A DNA stretch of 64,000 nucleotides, from the NCBI GenBank assembly GCA_944323145.1, contig CALURJ010000004.1, positions 62,001 to 126,000 of the forward strand, in the 5' to 3' direction. Source of the stretch: Candidatus Gastranaerophilales bacterium. Its GTDB lineage: Bacteria > Cyanobacteriota > Vampirovibrionia > Gastranaerophilales > Gastranaerophilaceae. Below are positions 17,773 through 27,431 of this stretch, piece by piece. The number at the start of each line of letters is the position of its first letter. The first letter of the stretch is position 1. The position numbers and the translations under genes were made by a program. The notes beneath the pieces are model-generated. The model did not search any database. It worked only from the letters and a program-made list of their open reading frames with translations, and was not told where the DNA came from.

Positions 17773-19173
17773 ATGACTACCAAAGAGATTAAGTGGACAA
17801 TGTTCGTAATCACGGCAGTCGGCAATTTTATTGCCATGCTGGATTCTACGACGGTAAACCTTGCATTATACCCCATGTCTGTTGATTTGCATGTTTCAAT
17901 GGGACAGATTCAATGGGTAATGATTGCATATATGCTTGTTCTAACAGTATTTTTACCATTTTTTGGAAAACTTGGTGATATTTTTCCCAAAAACAAGCTT
18001 TATACTGTGGGCTTTTCACTTTTTGCTCTCGGAGCTTTTTTGAATACAACAGCAGACAGTTTTGCTTTTTTAATTGCATATAGGTGCCTTGAAGCGCTCG
18101 GGGCTTCAATTATGCTTTCAAATGCGCAGGCTATTATTGCAACAATTTTTAAAAACGAACGAAGGGGAAAGGCTCTGGGATTAAATGGCTGTTTAGTCGC
18201 AATCGGCGGAATGAGCGGTCCTGCACTCGGCGGTATTTTATTAAACTACTTCGGCTGGCATTCTGTATTTATCCCATGTATTCCGGTTGCTCTTGCAGGG
18301 GCTTATTATGCCTATAAAGTGCTTCCGCATCACGCAAATACAGACAGAAAAAATTTCAAATTCGATTACAGAGGATTTTTCTATTTTACCGTAAGTTTAT
18401 TTGCTCTTTTGCTTGCAATATCAGAAGGACACAGCTGGGGCTGGAATTCGCTGAAAATTATTATTCTCGGAATAATTACATTAGTTTTCGGAGTTCTTTT
18501 CTATATCAGAGATCACCACATAAATTATCCGCTTATTGACTTTTCTTTATTCAAAATAAGGACTTTCACATTCGGAAACCTCGGGGTAATGACTTCATAC
18601 ATGGCAATGTATACAAACAGTATACTGCTTCCATTCTTTTTACAGGAAATATTAAAATACAACCCGCTTGTAACAGGACTTTTAATTCTTCCTTATTCGG
18701 TGACACTTTCGTTTATTGCCCCGATTGCAGGGAGATTATCAGGCAAATACGGGAGCAGATATTTAACCCTTGCAGGCCCTGCCGTATACTGCATAGCACT
18801 TTTAATGTTTACGCTGTATGACAAAAATGCCGCAATGTGGCAAATTGTTCTGGCTTCAGGAATTATGGGAATAGGCAATGGTCTTTTTCAATCACCTTCA
18901 AACAATGCTATTATGACATGTGTTAACCACGGACATGTAGGACTAGCATCAGGTATACTTGCACTTTCCAGAAATATGGGGAATATATTAGGCGTAGCAG
19001 TTACAATAACCTTATTTGAAACATTCAGAAACATTTTTCTTGAATCAGGCAAAGTTTATGACATTGCATTTTTAACCGCATACAGGACAACAATGTGTTT
19101 CGGAATATTTTTCGGACTTTGCTGTTTGATATTTGCATATATAGCATATAAACCTCACAAAACTACACATTAA
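17773..19173 (+). CDS. MFS drug/proton antiporter, DHA2 (EmrB/QacA) type
   Basis: Integral membrane exporter of 466 residues with about 14 predicted transmembrane helices, the DHA2 arrangement. Family motifs are LDSTTVNLALYPM (motif D1 in helix 1), GKLGDIFPKNKLY (motif A) and the antiporter motif C GMSGPALGGILLNYFGW. The substrate cannot be predicted; hydrophobic drugs, dyes or bile-type compounds are possible. No adjacent regulator or membrane-fusion partner is seen. Confidence 0.85.
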   Translation: MTTKEIKWTMFVITAVGNFIAMLDSTTVNLALYPMSVDLHVSMGQIQWVMIAYMLVLTVFLPFFGKLGDIFPKNKLYTVGFSLFALGAFLNTTADSFAFLIAYRCLEALGASIMLSNAQAIIATIFKNERRGKALGLNGCLVAIGGMSGPALGGILLNYFGWHSVFIPCIPVALAGAYYAYKVLPHHANTDRKNFKFDYRGFFYFTVSLFALLLAISEGHSWGWNSLKIIILGIITLVFGVLFYIRDHHINYPLIDFSLFKIRTFTFGNLGVMTSYMAMYTNSILLPFFLQEILKYNPLVTGLLILPYSVTLSFIAPIAGRLSGKYGSRYLTLAGPAVYCIALLMFTLYDKNAAMWQIVLASGIMGIGNGLFQSPSNNAIMTCVNHGHVGLASGILALSRNMGNILGVAVTITLFETFRNIFLESGKVYDIAFLTAYRTTMCFGIFFGLCCLIFAYIAYKPHKTTH

Positions 19174-19175
19174 AC

Positions 19176-19204
19176 TTGAAAAATTATTATCATCAGTATA
19201 AAAT
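19176..19204 (+). promoter_or_regulatory. Probable typA promoter
   Basis: TTGAAA (19176-19181), a 17-nt spacer and TAAAAT (19199-19204), 47 nt upstream of the typA start codon. Confidence 0.55.
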
Positions 19205-19207
19205 TAA

Positions 19208-19224
19208 AGTGTAACATTTACACT
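19208..19224. promoter_or_regulatory. Palindrome just downstream of the typA promoter
   Basis: A perfect 7+3+7 inverted repeat, AGTGTAA-CAT-TTACACT, starting 3 nt after the -10 box. It is about where an operator overlapping the transcription start would be. The regulator is unknown. Confidence 0.45.
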
Positions 19225-19250
19225 AAACAACTTATAAATGGCAGGGAATT

Positions 19251-21050
19251 ATGACAAATCAAAATGATAAAATACGAAATATAGCAATTATTGCTCACGT
19301 TGACCACGGCAAAACAACACTTGTTGACTGCCTTTTGAGACAAGCAGGTGCATTCAGAGCAAATCAACACGTACAGGAAAGAGTTCTGGACAGCAACGAT
19401 TTAGAAAGAGAACGCGGTATTACAATTCTTTCCAAAAACATTTCAATCAATTATAAAGATACAAAAATTAACGTTGTTGATACTCCGGGGCACGCAGATT
19501 TCGGCGGAGAAGTAGAACGTGTTTTAGGCATGGTTGACGGTGCTTTATTAATCGTTGATGCTGCAGAAGGCCCTATGCCTCAGACCAGATTTGTTTTATC
19601 AAAAGCCCTTGAATTAGGTTTAAAAATCATTGTTGTCATAAATAAAATCGACAAACCTGCCGCAGAACCATTAACAGCTTTAGATAAAGTATTTGATTTG
19701 TTTACAGAACTAACAGACAGAGAAGATTTAATAGATTTTCCTTTCATATTTGCAAGCAGTTTAAACGGCTTTGCAATCAAAGATTTGGATGATGAAAGAA
19801 AAGATATGATACCGCTTCTTGACTGCATATTAGAAAATATTAAACCGCCGAAAGGTGATGCATCAAAACCATTCCAGTTCAGGGCTACAACACTGGATTA
19901 CAATGATTATGTAGGTAGAATTGTAATCGGAAGAATTGAAAATGGAAAAGTTAAATCTCAGGAACAGGTTTGTGTAATTCATGCTGACGGCAGTCAGGAA
20001 AAAGGGAAAATTACAAAGCTATTTGGCTTCCATGATTTAGGGCGTATTGAAATCGAAGAAGCATTTGCAGGCGACATCGTTGGGATTGCAGGATTCTCTG
20101 ATGTACAAATAGGGGAAAGCATATGTTCACTCTCAAATCCGATTCCTCTGCCTTTAATTAAAGTTGATGAACCAACTTTGCAGATGAATTTTTCAGTCAA
20201 TGACAGCCCGTTTGCCGGTACTGAAGGAAAATTTGTTACATCAAGACAGCTAAGAAAAAGACTTTACGATGAGCTTGAAAAAAATGTAAGTTTGCGAGTT
20301 GAAGATACAGACTCTACCGATGTTTTCAGAGTATCAGGAAGAGGCGAGCTTCATCTTGGAATCTTAATTGAAACAATGCGCCGTGAGGGCTATGAATTTC
20401 AGGTTTCAAAACCGGAAGTTATATATAAAACAATTGACGGTGTGCAATGTGAACCTTTTGAAAACCTAATAGTTGATGTTCCGGAGGGTTATGCCGGAAG
20501 CTGTATAGACAGACTGTCAGGCCGTAAAGCAGAAATGAAAGAAATGAATAATAACAAAGGCAGAACAACAATGGTATTTCATATCCCTGCACGCGGACTT
20601 ATCGGATTTAGAAGTGAATTTATCAGAATGACACGCGGTGAAGGCATTATGTACCATACATATTTGGAATACAGACCTTATGCCGGCGATATTCCTCGTC
20701 AGAGAAACGGTTCAATAATTGCACACGAACAGGGTGAAGCAATTCCATACGCTCTGGCTCAATATGAGGACAGAGGAGTATTTTTTGTAACTCCAAAAAC
20801 AAAAGTTTATCGCGGAATGATTATCGGCGAATGCAACAAACCGCAAGACATTGTAGTAAATATCTGTAAAACTAAAAAATTGACAAATATGAGAAGTGCA
20901 ACTGCTGACGTTATGGTAACTCTACAGGCTCATAAAGAAATGTCTTTAGAAGAATGCATGGAATACATCGGAGATGATGAACTTGTTGAAATTACTCCGC
21001 AAAATGTAAGAATAAGAAAAGCAGATTTAAATAAAAAGATTTATAATTAA
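19251..21050 (+). CDS. typA: Ribosome-associated translational GTPase TypA/BipA
   Basis: Translational GTPase that binds ribosomes under stress and aids assembly. 599 residues, normal length. G1 is AHVDHGKTT (near residues 15-23), the switch region is ERGITI, G3 is [10 protein letters not shown] and G4 is NKIDKP. The C-terminal domains carry [21 protein letters not shown] and the BipA-specific [10 protein letters not shown], which separates it from LepA and EF-G. AGGGAA precedes the start. Confidence 0.97.
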   Translation: MTNQNDKIRNIAIIAHVDHGKTTLVDCLLRQAGAFRANQHVQERVLDSNDLERERGITILSKNISINYKDTKINVVDTPGHADFGGEVERVLGMVDGALLIVDAAEGPMPQTRFVLSKALELGLKIIVVINKIDKPAAEPLTALDKVFDLFTELTDREDLIDFPFIFASSLNGFAIKDLDDERKDMIPLLDCILENIKPPKGDASKPFQFRATTLDYNDYVGRIVIGRIENGKVKSQEQVCVIHADGSQEKGKITKLFGFHDLGRIEIEEAFAGDIVGIAGFSDVQIGESICSLSNPIPLPLIKVDEPTLQMNFSVNDSPFAGTEGKFVTSRQLRKRLYDELEKNVSLRVEDTDSTDVFRVSGRGELHLGILIETMRREGYEFQVSKPEVIYKTIDGVQCEPFENLIVDVPEGYAGSCIDRLSGRKAEMKEMNNNKGRTTMVFHIPARGLIGFRSEFIRMTRGEGIMYHTYLEYRPYAGDIPRQRNGSIIAHEQGEAIPYALAQYEDRGVFFVTPKTKVYRGMIIGECNKPQDIVVNICKTKKLTNMRSATADVMVTLQAHKEMSLEECMEYIGDDELVEITPQNVRIRKADLNKKIYN

Positions 21051-21078
21051 TCTCTATTAAATTATAAGGAGACCAATT

Positions 21079-21597
21079 ATGGCAGAAAAAATTATAATTT
21101 TTTCCGGAAAACAATACTCCGGCAAAGATACTGCAGGAAAAATTATGCTTGAAGTAATGCCTGATTACAGAAGATGTGCAATGGGCGACATTATCAAACT
21201 TACATACGGCAAAGAAAAAGGTTTAACTTACGAAGAAATTGAAAAAAATAAACCTCTCTACCGTCAGGACTTAATAAATCTCGGCAACTGGGGAAGAGCC
21301 CAGGATCCGGATTACTGGCTGAAAAAAATTATTGAACAGGACGGGAATATTATTGTGACAGATGTCAGGGTGCCACATGAATATGAAGTATTCAAAAATG
21401 CTGGTGCAGTCGCAATCAGGGTAGAAGCTTCAAGAGAAACACGAGCTTCAAGAGGAGAACTTATCGGAGAAAATGATATAACCGAAACGGGACTTGATGA
21501 TATAAAAGACTGGGATTACATAATAGACAACAATTCGGATTATGACTCTTTCAAACAACAAGTTTTAGCAATAGCTGATAAAATAAAAGAGGATTAA
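21079..21597 (+). CDS. P-loop kinase resembling phosphomevalonate/deoxynucleotide monophosphate kinases
   Basis: 172 residues with a P-loop GKQYSGKDT (10-18). The rest follows the layout of animal-type phosphomevalonate kinase and phage dNMP kinases: PLYRQDLINLGNWGRAQDPDYW, then a DVRVPHEYEVF block, an RVEASRETRASRG segment and a TGLDDIKDWDYIIDNN end. The substrate is uncertain; a dNMP-kinase or uncharacterised kinase role is likelier than mevalonate metabolism in this lineage, but that is inference. It lies 28 nt after typA with its own AAGGAG site and ends in a terminator. Confidence 0.65.
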   Translation: MAEKIIIFSGKQYSGKDTAGKIMLEVMPDYRRCAMGDIIKLTYGKEKGLTYEEIEKNKPLYRQDLINLGNWGRAQDPDYWLKKIIEQDGNIIVTDVRVPHEYEVFKNAGAVAIRVEASRETRASRGELIGENDITETGLDDIKDWDYIIDNNSDYDSFKQQVLAIADKIKED

Positions 21598-21610
21598 AAA
21601 TCCTCTTTTT
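21585..21610 (+). terminator. Terminator after the kinase gene
   Basis: AAAGAGGAT pairs with ATCCTCTTT around a short loop that includes the stop codon, followed by TT. Facing A- and T-rich flanks suggest it serves both convergent genes. Confidence 0.75.
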
Positions 21611-21639
21611 AAGCAAATATATGGAGTTAAAAATTTTAT

Positions 21640-22329
21640 TTAAACCATACCCTCTTTTACGGCTTTAACAGCCGCCTGAACACGGTCATTGACGCACATT
21701 TTTTGCAAAATTGAACAAACATGCGCTTTTGCAGTATGAACACTTACAATAAGTTCTTTTGCAATTTCCGTATTACTTTTACCAGAAACAAGATGTTTTA
21801 ATACTTCAAATTCTCTTTCCGTTAAAGGTACACGGCCTTCCGCATTTGATTTATTAGGTAAAAAACCAATATTATCAACTTTTGGCAGAGCGTTTAAAGT
21901 CATCTGGGCAACCATCGGATCAATCCAACAAACACCGGTTGAAACATCTCTTACGACATCAGCAAGCTTTTGAGGATCAATATCTTTTAAACAATAAGCA
22001 CTGGCACCTGAACTTAATGCTGCAATAACTTCTTCCGATCTGTCGTGAGAAGTCAAGGCAATAATTTTTGAATCAAACATCATTTCTTTACATTTTATCA
22101 TAGCCTCAATGCCGTTCATGCCCGGAAGTCCCAAATCCATTAAAATAACGTCAGGTTTATGTTTTTCAATAAGTTTTAAACCTTCAACCGCATCTTCGGC
22201 TTCAGCGACAACATTAATATCATCATTTGCATTTAATGCGCACCTTAACCCCACACGGGTAAGCTTAAAATCTTCAACAATAATCACACTAATCGTTTTT
22301 GTCTTTGTTTCACTTGTCTTTTGTACCAT
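21640..22329 (-). CDS. NarL/FixJ-family response regulator
   Basis: Two-component transcription regulator of 229 residues. The receiver domain (about 13-130) has the acidic pair VED (19-20), phospho-acceptor Asp65 in ILMDLGLPG, a Thr/Ser in ALTSHD and Lys115 in YCLKD. The LuxR-type HTH (about 165-229) reads LTEREFEVLKHLVSGKSNTEIA followed by SVHTAKAHV. No histidine kinase is adjacent, so its signal is unknown. The 195-nt upstream space, shared with the glycosidase gene, probably carries divergent promoters. Confidence 0.9.
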   Translation of the reverse strand: MVQKTSETKTKTISVIIVEDFKLTRVGLRCALNANDDINVVAEAEDAVEGLKLIEKHKPDVILMDLGLPGMNGIEAMIKCKEMMFDSKIIALTSHDRSEEVIAALSSGASAYCLKDIDPQKLADVVRDVSTGVCWIDPMVAQMTLNALPKVDNIGFLPNKSNAEGRVPLTEREFEVLKHLVSGKSNTEIAKELIVSVHTAKAHVCSILQKMCVNDRVQAAVKAVKEGMV

Positions 22330-22530
22330 ATACTATAACCCCACTTTCAGTAAATGCATTACGCATTCTATCTAAGTAACCAAGAATTATTTAATAATAT
22401 CTATAAGTATTAATCCATTACCCGATCGTCTAATTTATTGTAAAAAATACAATTATTTTTTTAATGCTATTATTTATTTTTATTATGCTATAATATCAAT
22501 ACGGAATTATTTTATAAGGGGAGTGTGAAG

Positions 22531-24825
22531 ATGCTGAACTTTCTTTTCAAGAAAAAGAATAACTTAACAACCGTAAAATCAGAAAAACTTAATGAGATTT
22601 ATACATGCCTGAAAAAGAAATTTCCAACTGAAAATATTTCTCAAGAAAGAAAAGAAGAACTGACCAAACTCATAAAAAAATACGGATATCTTCCATACCC
22701 TTATGTAAAAGCGCTAGAAGAACTTTCCTACGAAGAAATTCTTTTCGGGTTGGAAATCAAATGGAAAAACAACAAAGTATTTGACAATAACAAATTTTCC
22801 TTCACTGATGATAAAATAAGCGTTCTTGCGAGAAATAATGTAAAAAATTCATCATGGATACAAAAAGAAGGGCATGACATTAAACTTATAAATCTTGCAG
22901 GACTCGGTAACGGCAATAAAAGCAAAGAACCGGGCAAATTTATGGACTGGCTTAGACAGCTTTTAATACTGCCGACAGGAAACCTTGAAAACGGAATATT
23001 TAATACAACAATTTATTTAATTCCTTTCCACCCGAGGGAGTTTGGATGCGCATATTTACCGCGCAGTTCCGAAGTCAGTGAAAATCTTCTTGATAAAGAT
23101 ATTGAAAAAGAAACCGGTTTGAGTGCAAAAGCACAGGTCAAAACATTTATTATGCTATCACAGCTTGCTGGGCACCCTGTTATTTATGACATTCTTCCGC
23201 AAACGGGAAGGTTTTCAAAAGCAGTTCTTGCAAATCCGGAAATTGCCAGATGGTTTGATATAAATACACTAAATAAAGAACTTGAAGCAAATATCGACAG
23301 AATTGCCCAAAATATGCCCCAGTCATTTGACGATGAAGATGTAGAACTTGTAAAAAATATTTATAAAGATTCTCAAAGCGGCTCATGCGGAGATTTAACA
23401 TCACATTACAAAAATATTTATGATACATTTGACAGCCTTATGACTGAGGCAAAGAAAAATCTATCAAACAACATGATGAAAAAAGCTTCCCAGGAAAATA
23501 TTCAAAAACGCGCAAGGGATATTATAGCAAGAATTCATAACTTTAAAAATAATCAAAAATTAACAGAAGATGATATAACAAAACAAATTGATGCAATTCA
23601 AGAACTTATAAAAGAAGGTCTGTGGCCGGCGCCGGGCGGAGCATGGTGTTCTGCGAAAACTCCGGTTTACGACAAAATGAGTGAATGCGGGGGCTACCCT
23701 ACATTCAAACACTATGATTACAAAGGTGAAGATGTAACAAGTTTTGCAAATCTCGACTGCCAGACTCCTTACTATTTCTGTTATTTGGAAAACGGAAGTT
23801 TTAACAAACCTGTTATTGATTACTTTGTGAACTATATGCTAGAGCTCCAAAACGAGTATAATTTTGACGGTTTTAGAGTTGACCATATTGACCATATAGT
23901 AGATAAAGTTTCGGAACACAACGGAAAACCAATAAGCTACAGGGCACCAAGGGCAGTTTTAGGGAAACTCAACAAAACAATGAAGTCCAAAATCCCCTAC
24001 TTTGGAACACTTGCGGAATACATGCTCTGGGATGATTACCTGAAAGAGTATCATAAAGATATGGGGTTTGACCTGTTGTGGGGTAACGATATTGTATCTC
24101 AGAACGAAAAAACTCCTGAAAAAATTACGGAAGATAACCAGCATCTTGCCAATTACAATGTTAATTTCAAAAAAGGTGAAAAACTTTCTATATTAAAAAC
24201 ATACAATAATCAGGACGGAGAATTCAGATGCATAAACCAGTACCCGGGACAGCTTAGCGAAAACGGAGCGTTATACAAATGGTTTAAGTATAAATTTTTA
24301 CCGGGTGGAAAATTTGCAGGGCGTCCCATGCTTTATGTAGACGGAGATGAAAGTTTTACAAAACGCGGGATTGAAGGAGCAATAGGCGAAGAAGTATCAA
24401 TGCCCAGAGAAAATCACTATGAATTTTATAAAAAATTCAACGCCATTGATATTTTTGTAAAAAACAACCAGATTATTACGGAAGGTGAAGCTCAAATAAT
24501 TATTCAGGATGATGACGGGTTTGCAGCATGGATTATTTCAAAAGCCCCGCTAAAAACTGCATATTTAGTTGTATCAAATTACAAGTACACAACAGAGCTT
24601 GTTACAATGTTTGACGAAAACAACAACAGTTATTCAGAAATAATGCAGGGTAATGCAGTATTTGATAAAACCATAAACCTTCCTTCGGATTACACTATCC
24701 AGAAAGAACATTATATTGACGGGGATGAGTTTGTTTCAACAGCATTTGATAAAGAAACTTCATCATTACATTTTGACAGGCTGGAGCCAAGCGAATTCAG
24801 AGTTTATGAACTGAAAAGAGCATAA
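22531..24825 (+). CDS. GH13-like alpha-amylase family protein
   Basis: A 764-residue protein with an alpha-amylase-type (beta/alpha)8 barrel in its middle. FDGFRVDHIDHIVD (about 445-458) matches conserved region II, with the catalytic Asp and neighbouring His. AEYMLWDDY (around 495) would provide the acid/base Glu of region III. GGAWCSAKTPVYDKM upstream resembles substrate-binding loops. The N-terminal 200 residues are unlike standard amylases. There is no signal peptide, so it probably acts on a cytosolic glycan or sugar phosphate. The ATG at 22531 fits the AAGGGGAG site better than the in-frame GTG at 22525. The exact specificity is not readable. Confidence 0.7.
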   Translation: MLNFLFKKKNNLTTVKSEKLNEIYTCLKKKFPTENISQERKEELTKLIKKYGYLPYPYVKALEELSYEEILFGLEIKWKNNKVFDNNKFSFTDDKISVLARNNVKNSSWIQKEGHDIKLINLAGLGNGNKSKEPGKFMDWLRQLLILPTGNLENGIFNTTIYLIPFHPREFGCAYLPRSSEVSENLLDKDIEKETGLSAKAQVKTFIMLSQLAGHPVIYDILPQTGRFSKAVLANPEIARWFDINTLNKELEANIDRIAQNMPQSFDDEDVELVKNIYKDSQSGSCGDLTSHYKNIYDTFDSLMTEAKKNLSNNMMKKASQENIQKRARDIIARIHNFKNNQKLTEDDITKQIDAIQELIKEGLWPAPGGAWCSAKTPVYDKMSECGGYPTFKHYDYKGEDVTSFANLDCQTPYYFCYLENGSFNKPVIDYFVNYMLELQNEYNFDGFRVDHIDHIVDKVSEHNGKPISYRAPRAVLGKLNKTMKSKIPYFGTLAEYMLWDDYLKEYHKDMGFDLLWGNDIVSQNEKTPEKITEDNQHLANYNVNFKKGEKLSILKTYNNQDGEFRCINQYPGQLSENGALYKWFKYKFLPGGKFAGRPMLYVDGDESFTKRGIEGAIGEEVSMPRENHYEFYKKFNAIDIFVKNNQIITEGEAQIIIQDDDGFAAWIISKAPLKTAYLVVSNYKYTTELVTMFDENNNSYSEIMQGNAVFDKTINLPSDYTIQKEHYIDGDEFVSTAFDKETSSLHFDRLEPSEFRVYELKRA

Positions 24826-24870
24826 AATTAAACTGTTGCCCAAAATTTAATATTGTTCTATTCTATAAAT

Positions 24871-26523
24871 ATGATAAAACAACTCAGAATAAAAGATTAT
24901 ATACTGATTGATGAACTGACTGCCAATTTTGACAAAGGCTTAAATGTCATAACAGGCGAAACCGGCGCAGGGAAAAGTATTCTTATAAACGCAATTGATA
25001 TAGCTTTTGCCCCCAGAGTGTCAAAAGAAGTAATAAAGCATGACAAAGAAAAAGCTGTAATAGAACTTGTTATTGAAAATACAAAGCATGATCTGACGCA
25101 GTTGTTTGAAGAAAACGGAGTTGATAATTTCGGTTCAGAAATTGTTTTATCCAAAGAAATAACCCAAAATGCAGTACGTTCAAGGGTAAACGGAACTCTT
25201 GTCAATCAGGAGTTTATAAAACAACTGAAAAATTATTTTCTTGATATACATTCACAACACCAGACGTATGCTTTTATGCAGCCCAAATACCATATTAATC
25301 TTTTAGACAACTATGCAAAAGATTCTTACGGTCAAAAACTGGAAGCGTATAGAGAAAAATTTAAAGAATATCAACACCTACAATCAAAACTTGAAACACT
25401 AAAAAACGCCTCTGATATGACAGAAAACCAGATAGAGTTTCTTAAGTTTCAAATAGATGAAATAGACAGCGCAAATATTAAAAATCCGTCAGAAGATGAA
25501 GAATTAAATTCAGAACTTGAAGTCTTAGAAAATGCAGAAAAGTTAAAAGAGCTTACAGGTTCCGCTTACTGGGCAATTAACGGAGATGACGGTTCTATTA
25601 TGGAAGCGCTGGGCAAAATTAAACAAAATGTCACAAAAGCCGCATCAATGGACAAAAATCTTGAAGAGCTTGAAAGTAATCTGCTTGATGCAATTGAAAG
25701 ATTAAAAGATGCCGGAAGCGGATTAAGAGAATACAGCCAGAATCTCGATAATGATACGGAAAGACTTAACGAAATACAGGAAAGACTTTATCTTCTTGAT
25801 AAACTTAAACACAAATACGGAGGAACACTCGAAGCTGTCCTTGAAACATTTGATAAATTATCACAAGAATTAAATTCAATAGAATTTTCAACACAAAATA
25901 TTGAAGAACTGGAAGCTGAAATTGAAAGAACAAAGAAAGAATTAGAAAACACTGCATCAGAAATCAGCGAAAACAGAAAAAATTACGCACAGGTTCTATC
26001 TGTACTAATTCAGGAAAAGTTGGAAAAACTTGAGCTTCCGAAAGCAAGATTTGAAATCTCTGTACAGCCGAAAGAACTAAGTTCTGATGGAATTGATAAC
26101 GTTGAATTTTTAATTTCTACAAATGTATCAGAAGGTTTAAAACCGCTTGCAAAAGTTGCCTCAGGCGGTGAAATCTCGCGTGTAATGCTCGCAATAAAAT
26201 CAATTTTTGCACAGAGTGATGATATTAATACGGTAATTTTTGATGAAATTGATACAGGAATTTCCGGAAAAGCATCCCAAAGCGTTGCGGATGAAATTAC
26301 AGAGCTTTCAAAATATCACCAGATTATTTTAATTACCCACCAACCGATTATTGCATCGCGTGCGGACAAACATTTTTACGTAAGAAAATCTCAAAGCGAT
26401 GAGACAAAAGTAGAAGTCTATGTTCTGACCGGTGAGAACAGGATTAAGGCACTGGCAGAACTTGCAGGCGGGGAGATTAACGAACAGTCCATAGAATTTG
26501 CAAAATCATTAATCAGCGTATAA
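24871..26523 (+). CDS. recN: DNA repair protein RecN
   Basis: SMC-like ATPase of double-strand-break repair. 550 residues from MIKQLRIKDYILI; the earlier in-frame start at 24853 has no support. The N-terminal Walker A is GETGAGKS (29-36). Two coiled-coil arms surround the middle (for example residues 160-200 and 330-380). The C-terminal half of the ATPase shows ASGGEISRVMLAIKS (signature) and TVIFDEIDTGISGKAS (Walker B). The stop overlaps the next minus-strand gene by 11 nt. Confidence 0.96.
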   Translation: MIKQLRIKDYILIDELTANFDKGLNVITGETGAGKSILINAIDIAFAPRVSKEVIKHDKEKAVIELVIENTKHDLTQLFEENGVDNFGSEIVLSKEITQNAVRSRVNGTLVNQEFIKQLKNYFLDIHSQHQTYAFMQPKYHINLLDNYAKDSYGQKLEAYREKFKEYQHLQSKLETLKNASDMTENQIEFLKFQIDEIDSANIKNPSEDEELNSELEVLENAEKLKELTGSAYWAINGDDGSIMEALGKIKQNVTKAASMDKNLEELESNLLDAIERLKDAGSGLREYSQNLDNDTERLNEIQERLYLLDKLKHKYGGTLEAVLETFDKLSQELNSIEFSTQNIEELEAEIERTKKELENTASEISENRKNYAQVLSVLIQEKLEKLELPKARFEISVQPKELSSDGIDNVEFLISTNVSEGLKPLAKVASGGEISRVMLAIKSIFAQSDDINTVIFDEIDTGISGKASQSVADEITELSKYHQIILITHQPIIASRADKHFYVRKSQSDETKVEVYVLTGENRIKALAELAGGEINEQSIEFAKSLISV

Positions 26524-27352
26524 AAACATTATAGTCGAATGTAAATTCAATCTGTACAAATCCGTTTTTACTCAACTCTTTTGGGAGTTTTGGCAATGGT
26601 GAAGATTTTTTCAACGCAACTATTACGGAGTTATCTAATTCGGAATTTCCTGATGATTGTTTTATTTTAATATCTTTAACTGTACCATCAGCCTGAACAA
26701 TAAATGATGTGATAATTTTAGAAGTTTTGTTATAAGCAGGCGCATTCCAGTTACTTTTAATTTCTGTTTGAATATCTTTTAAATAATTCTTTGATTCTAT
26801 TTGATATGAAGAAACCGGAATTTTATCTAAATAATAGCCGCAAACCTGAGCAATAATTACTCCTAACAGTACAGAAAGCCAAACCCAACGTTTATAGGAT
26901 GGATTTATATTGACGGTATGAACACTCTTCAATTGGGATAAAAACTCGTCACAATTGCTAATATCGGTTGCACGAAAAATCTTATTATCATAAGTTTTGA
27001 TAACTATTCCGTTACTTACCGCTCTCAATTCCTTTATATCATCAAAATTAATATATTTAACACTATTTAAATCAGTAAATATTATCTTCTTATTAGTAAT
27101 GTAAAAATTATTCAGGGATAAATATAACCACCATACTATTATCCCAAGAAAAAATAAAACAAAAGGCCACATTAAATAATTATAAACTATTAAATCTCCA
27201 AAAGTTTTAATATCCGGTCTGTGTATAGTCAATAATACAACACTTAACAATACGATAAGAGCCAGAACAATAATAAGTCCGATTAAAAACTTATTCTTTT
27301 TTGCTGTATACAATATTTGCTCATCTGCATCTATTAAAAATTTTTGCTTCAT
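26513..27352 (-). CDS. Membrane protein with PH-like and TonB-C-like domains
   Basis: 279 residues starting at MKQKFLIDADEQI, chosen because GGAG precedes it at the right distance. Two adjacent transmembrane helices follow (about 20-70), then a stretch resembling a bacterial PH domain (NNFYITNKKIIFTD, INFDDIKELRAV). A third helix lies near 155-175. The C-terminal region reads TSFIVQADGTVKDIKIKQSSGNSELDNSVIVALKKSSPLPKLP, the pattern of TonB C-terminal domains (shown here as several contiguous motifs). The fusion suggests an envelope-spanning protein, but no partner genes such as exbB/exbD are adjacent. Function unknown. Confidence 0.6.
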   Translation of the reverse strand: MKQKFLIDADEQILYTAKKNKFLIGLIIVLALIVLLSVVLLTIHRPDIKTFGDLIVYNYLMWPFVLFFLGIIVWWLYLSLNNFYITNKKIIFTDLNSVKYINFDDIKELRAVSNGIVIKTYDNKIFRATDISNCDEFLSQLKSVHTVNINPSYKRWVWLSVLLGVIIAQVCGYYLDKIPVSSYQIESKNYLKDIQTEIKSNWNAPAYNKTSKIITSFIVQADGTVKDIKIKQSSGNSELDNSVIVALKKSSPLPKLPKELSKNGFVQIEFTFDYNVFIR

Positions 27353-27395
27353 ATAAAACTCCGTACTTATTATATATATATTTAATTCAGTAGTC

Positions 27396-27422
27396 AAATA
27401 AAAAGGATGCTTGCGCATCCTT
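27396..27422 (-). terminator. Intrinsic terminator of the sigma-factor gene
   Basis: On the minus strand an 8-bp stem, AAGGATGC/GCATCCTT, with a 4-nt loop is followed by TTTTATTTG, just after the sigma gene stop at 27432. Confidence 0.75.
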
Positions 27423-27431
27423 CACATATAA

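Noticed and set aside
24897-25205. 102-aa frame antisense to recN
   Set aside because: Shadow of the recN ATPase-coding sequence with no start signal.
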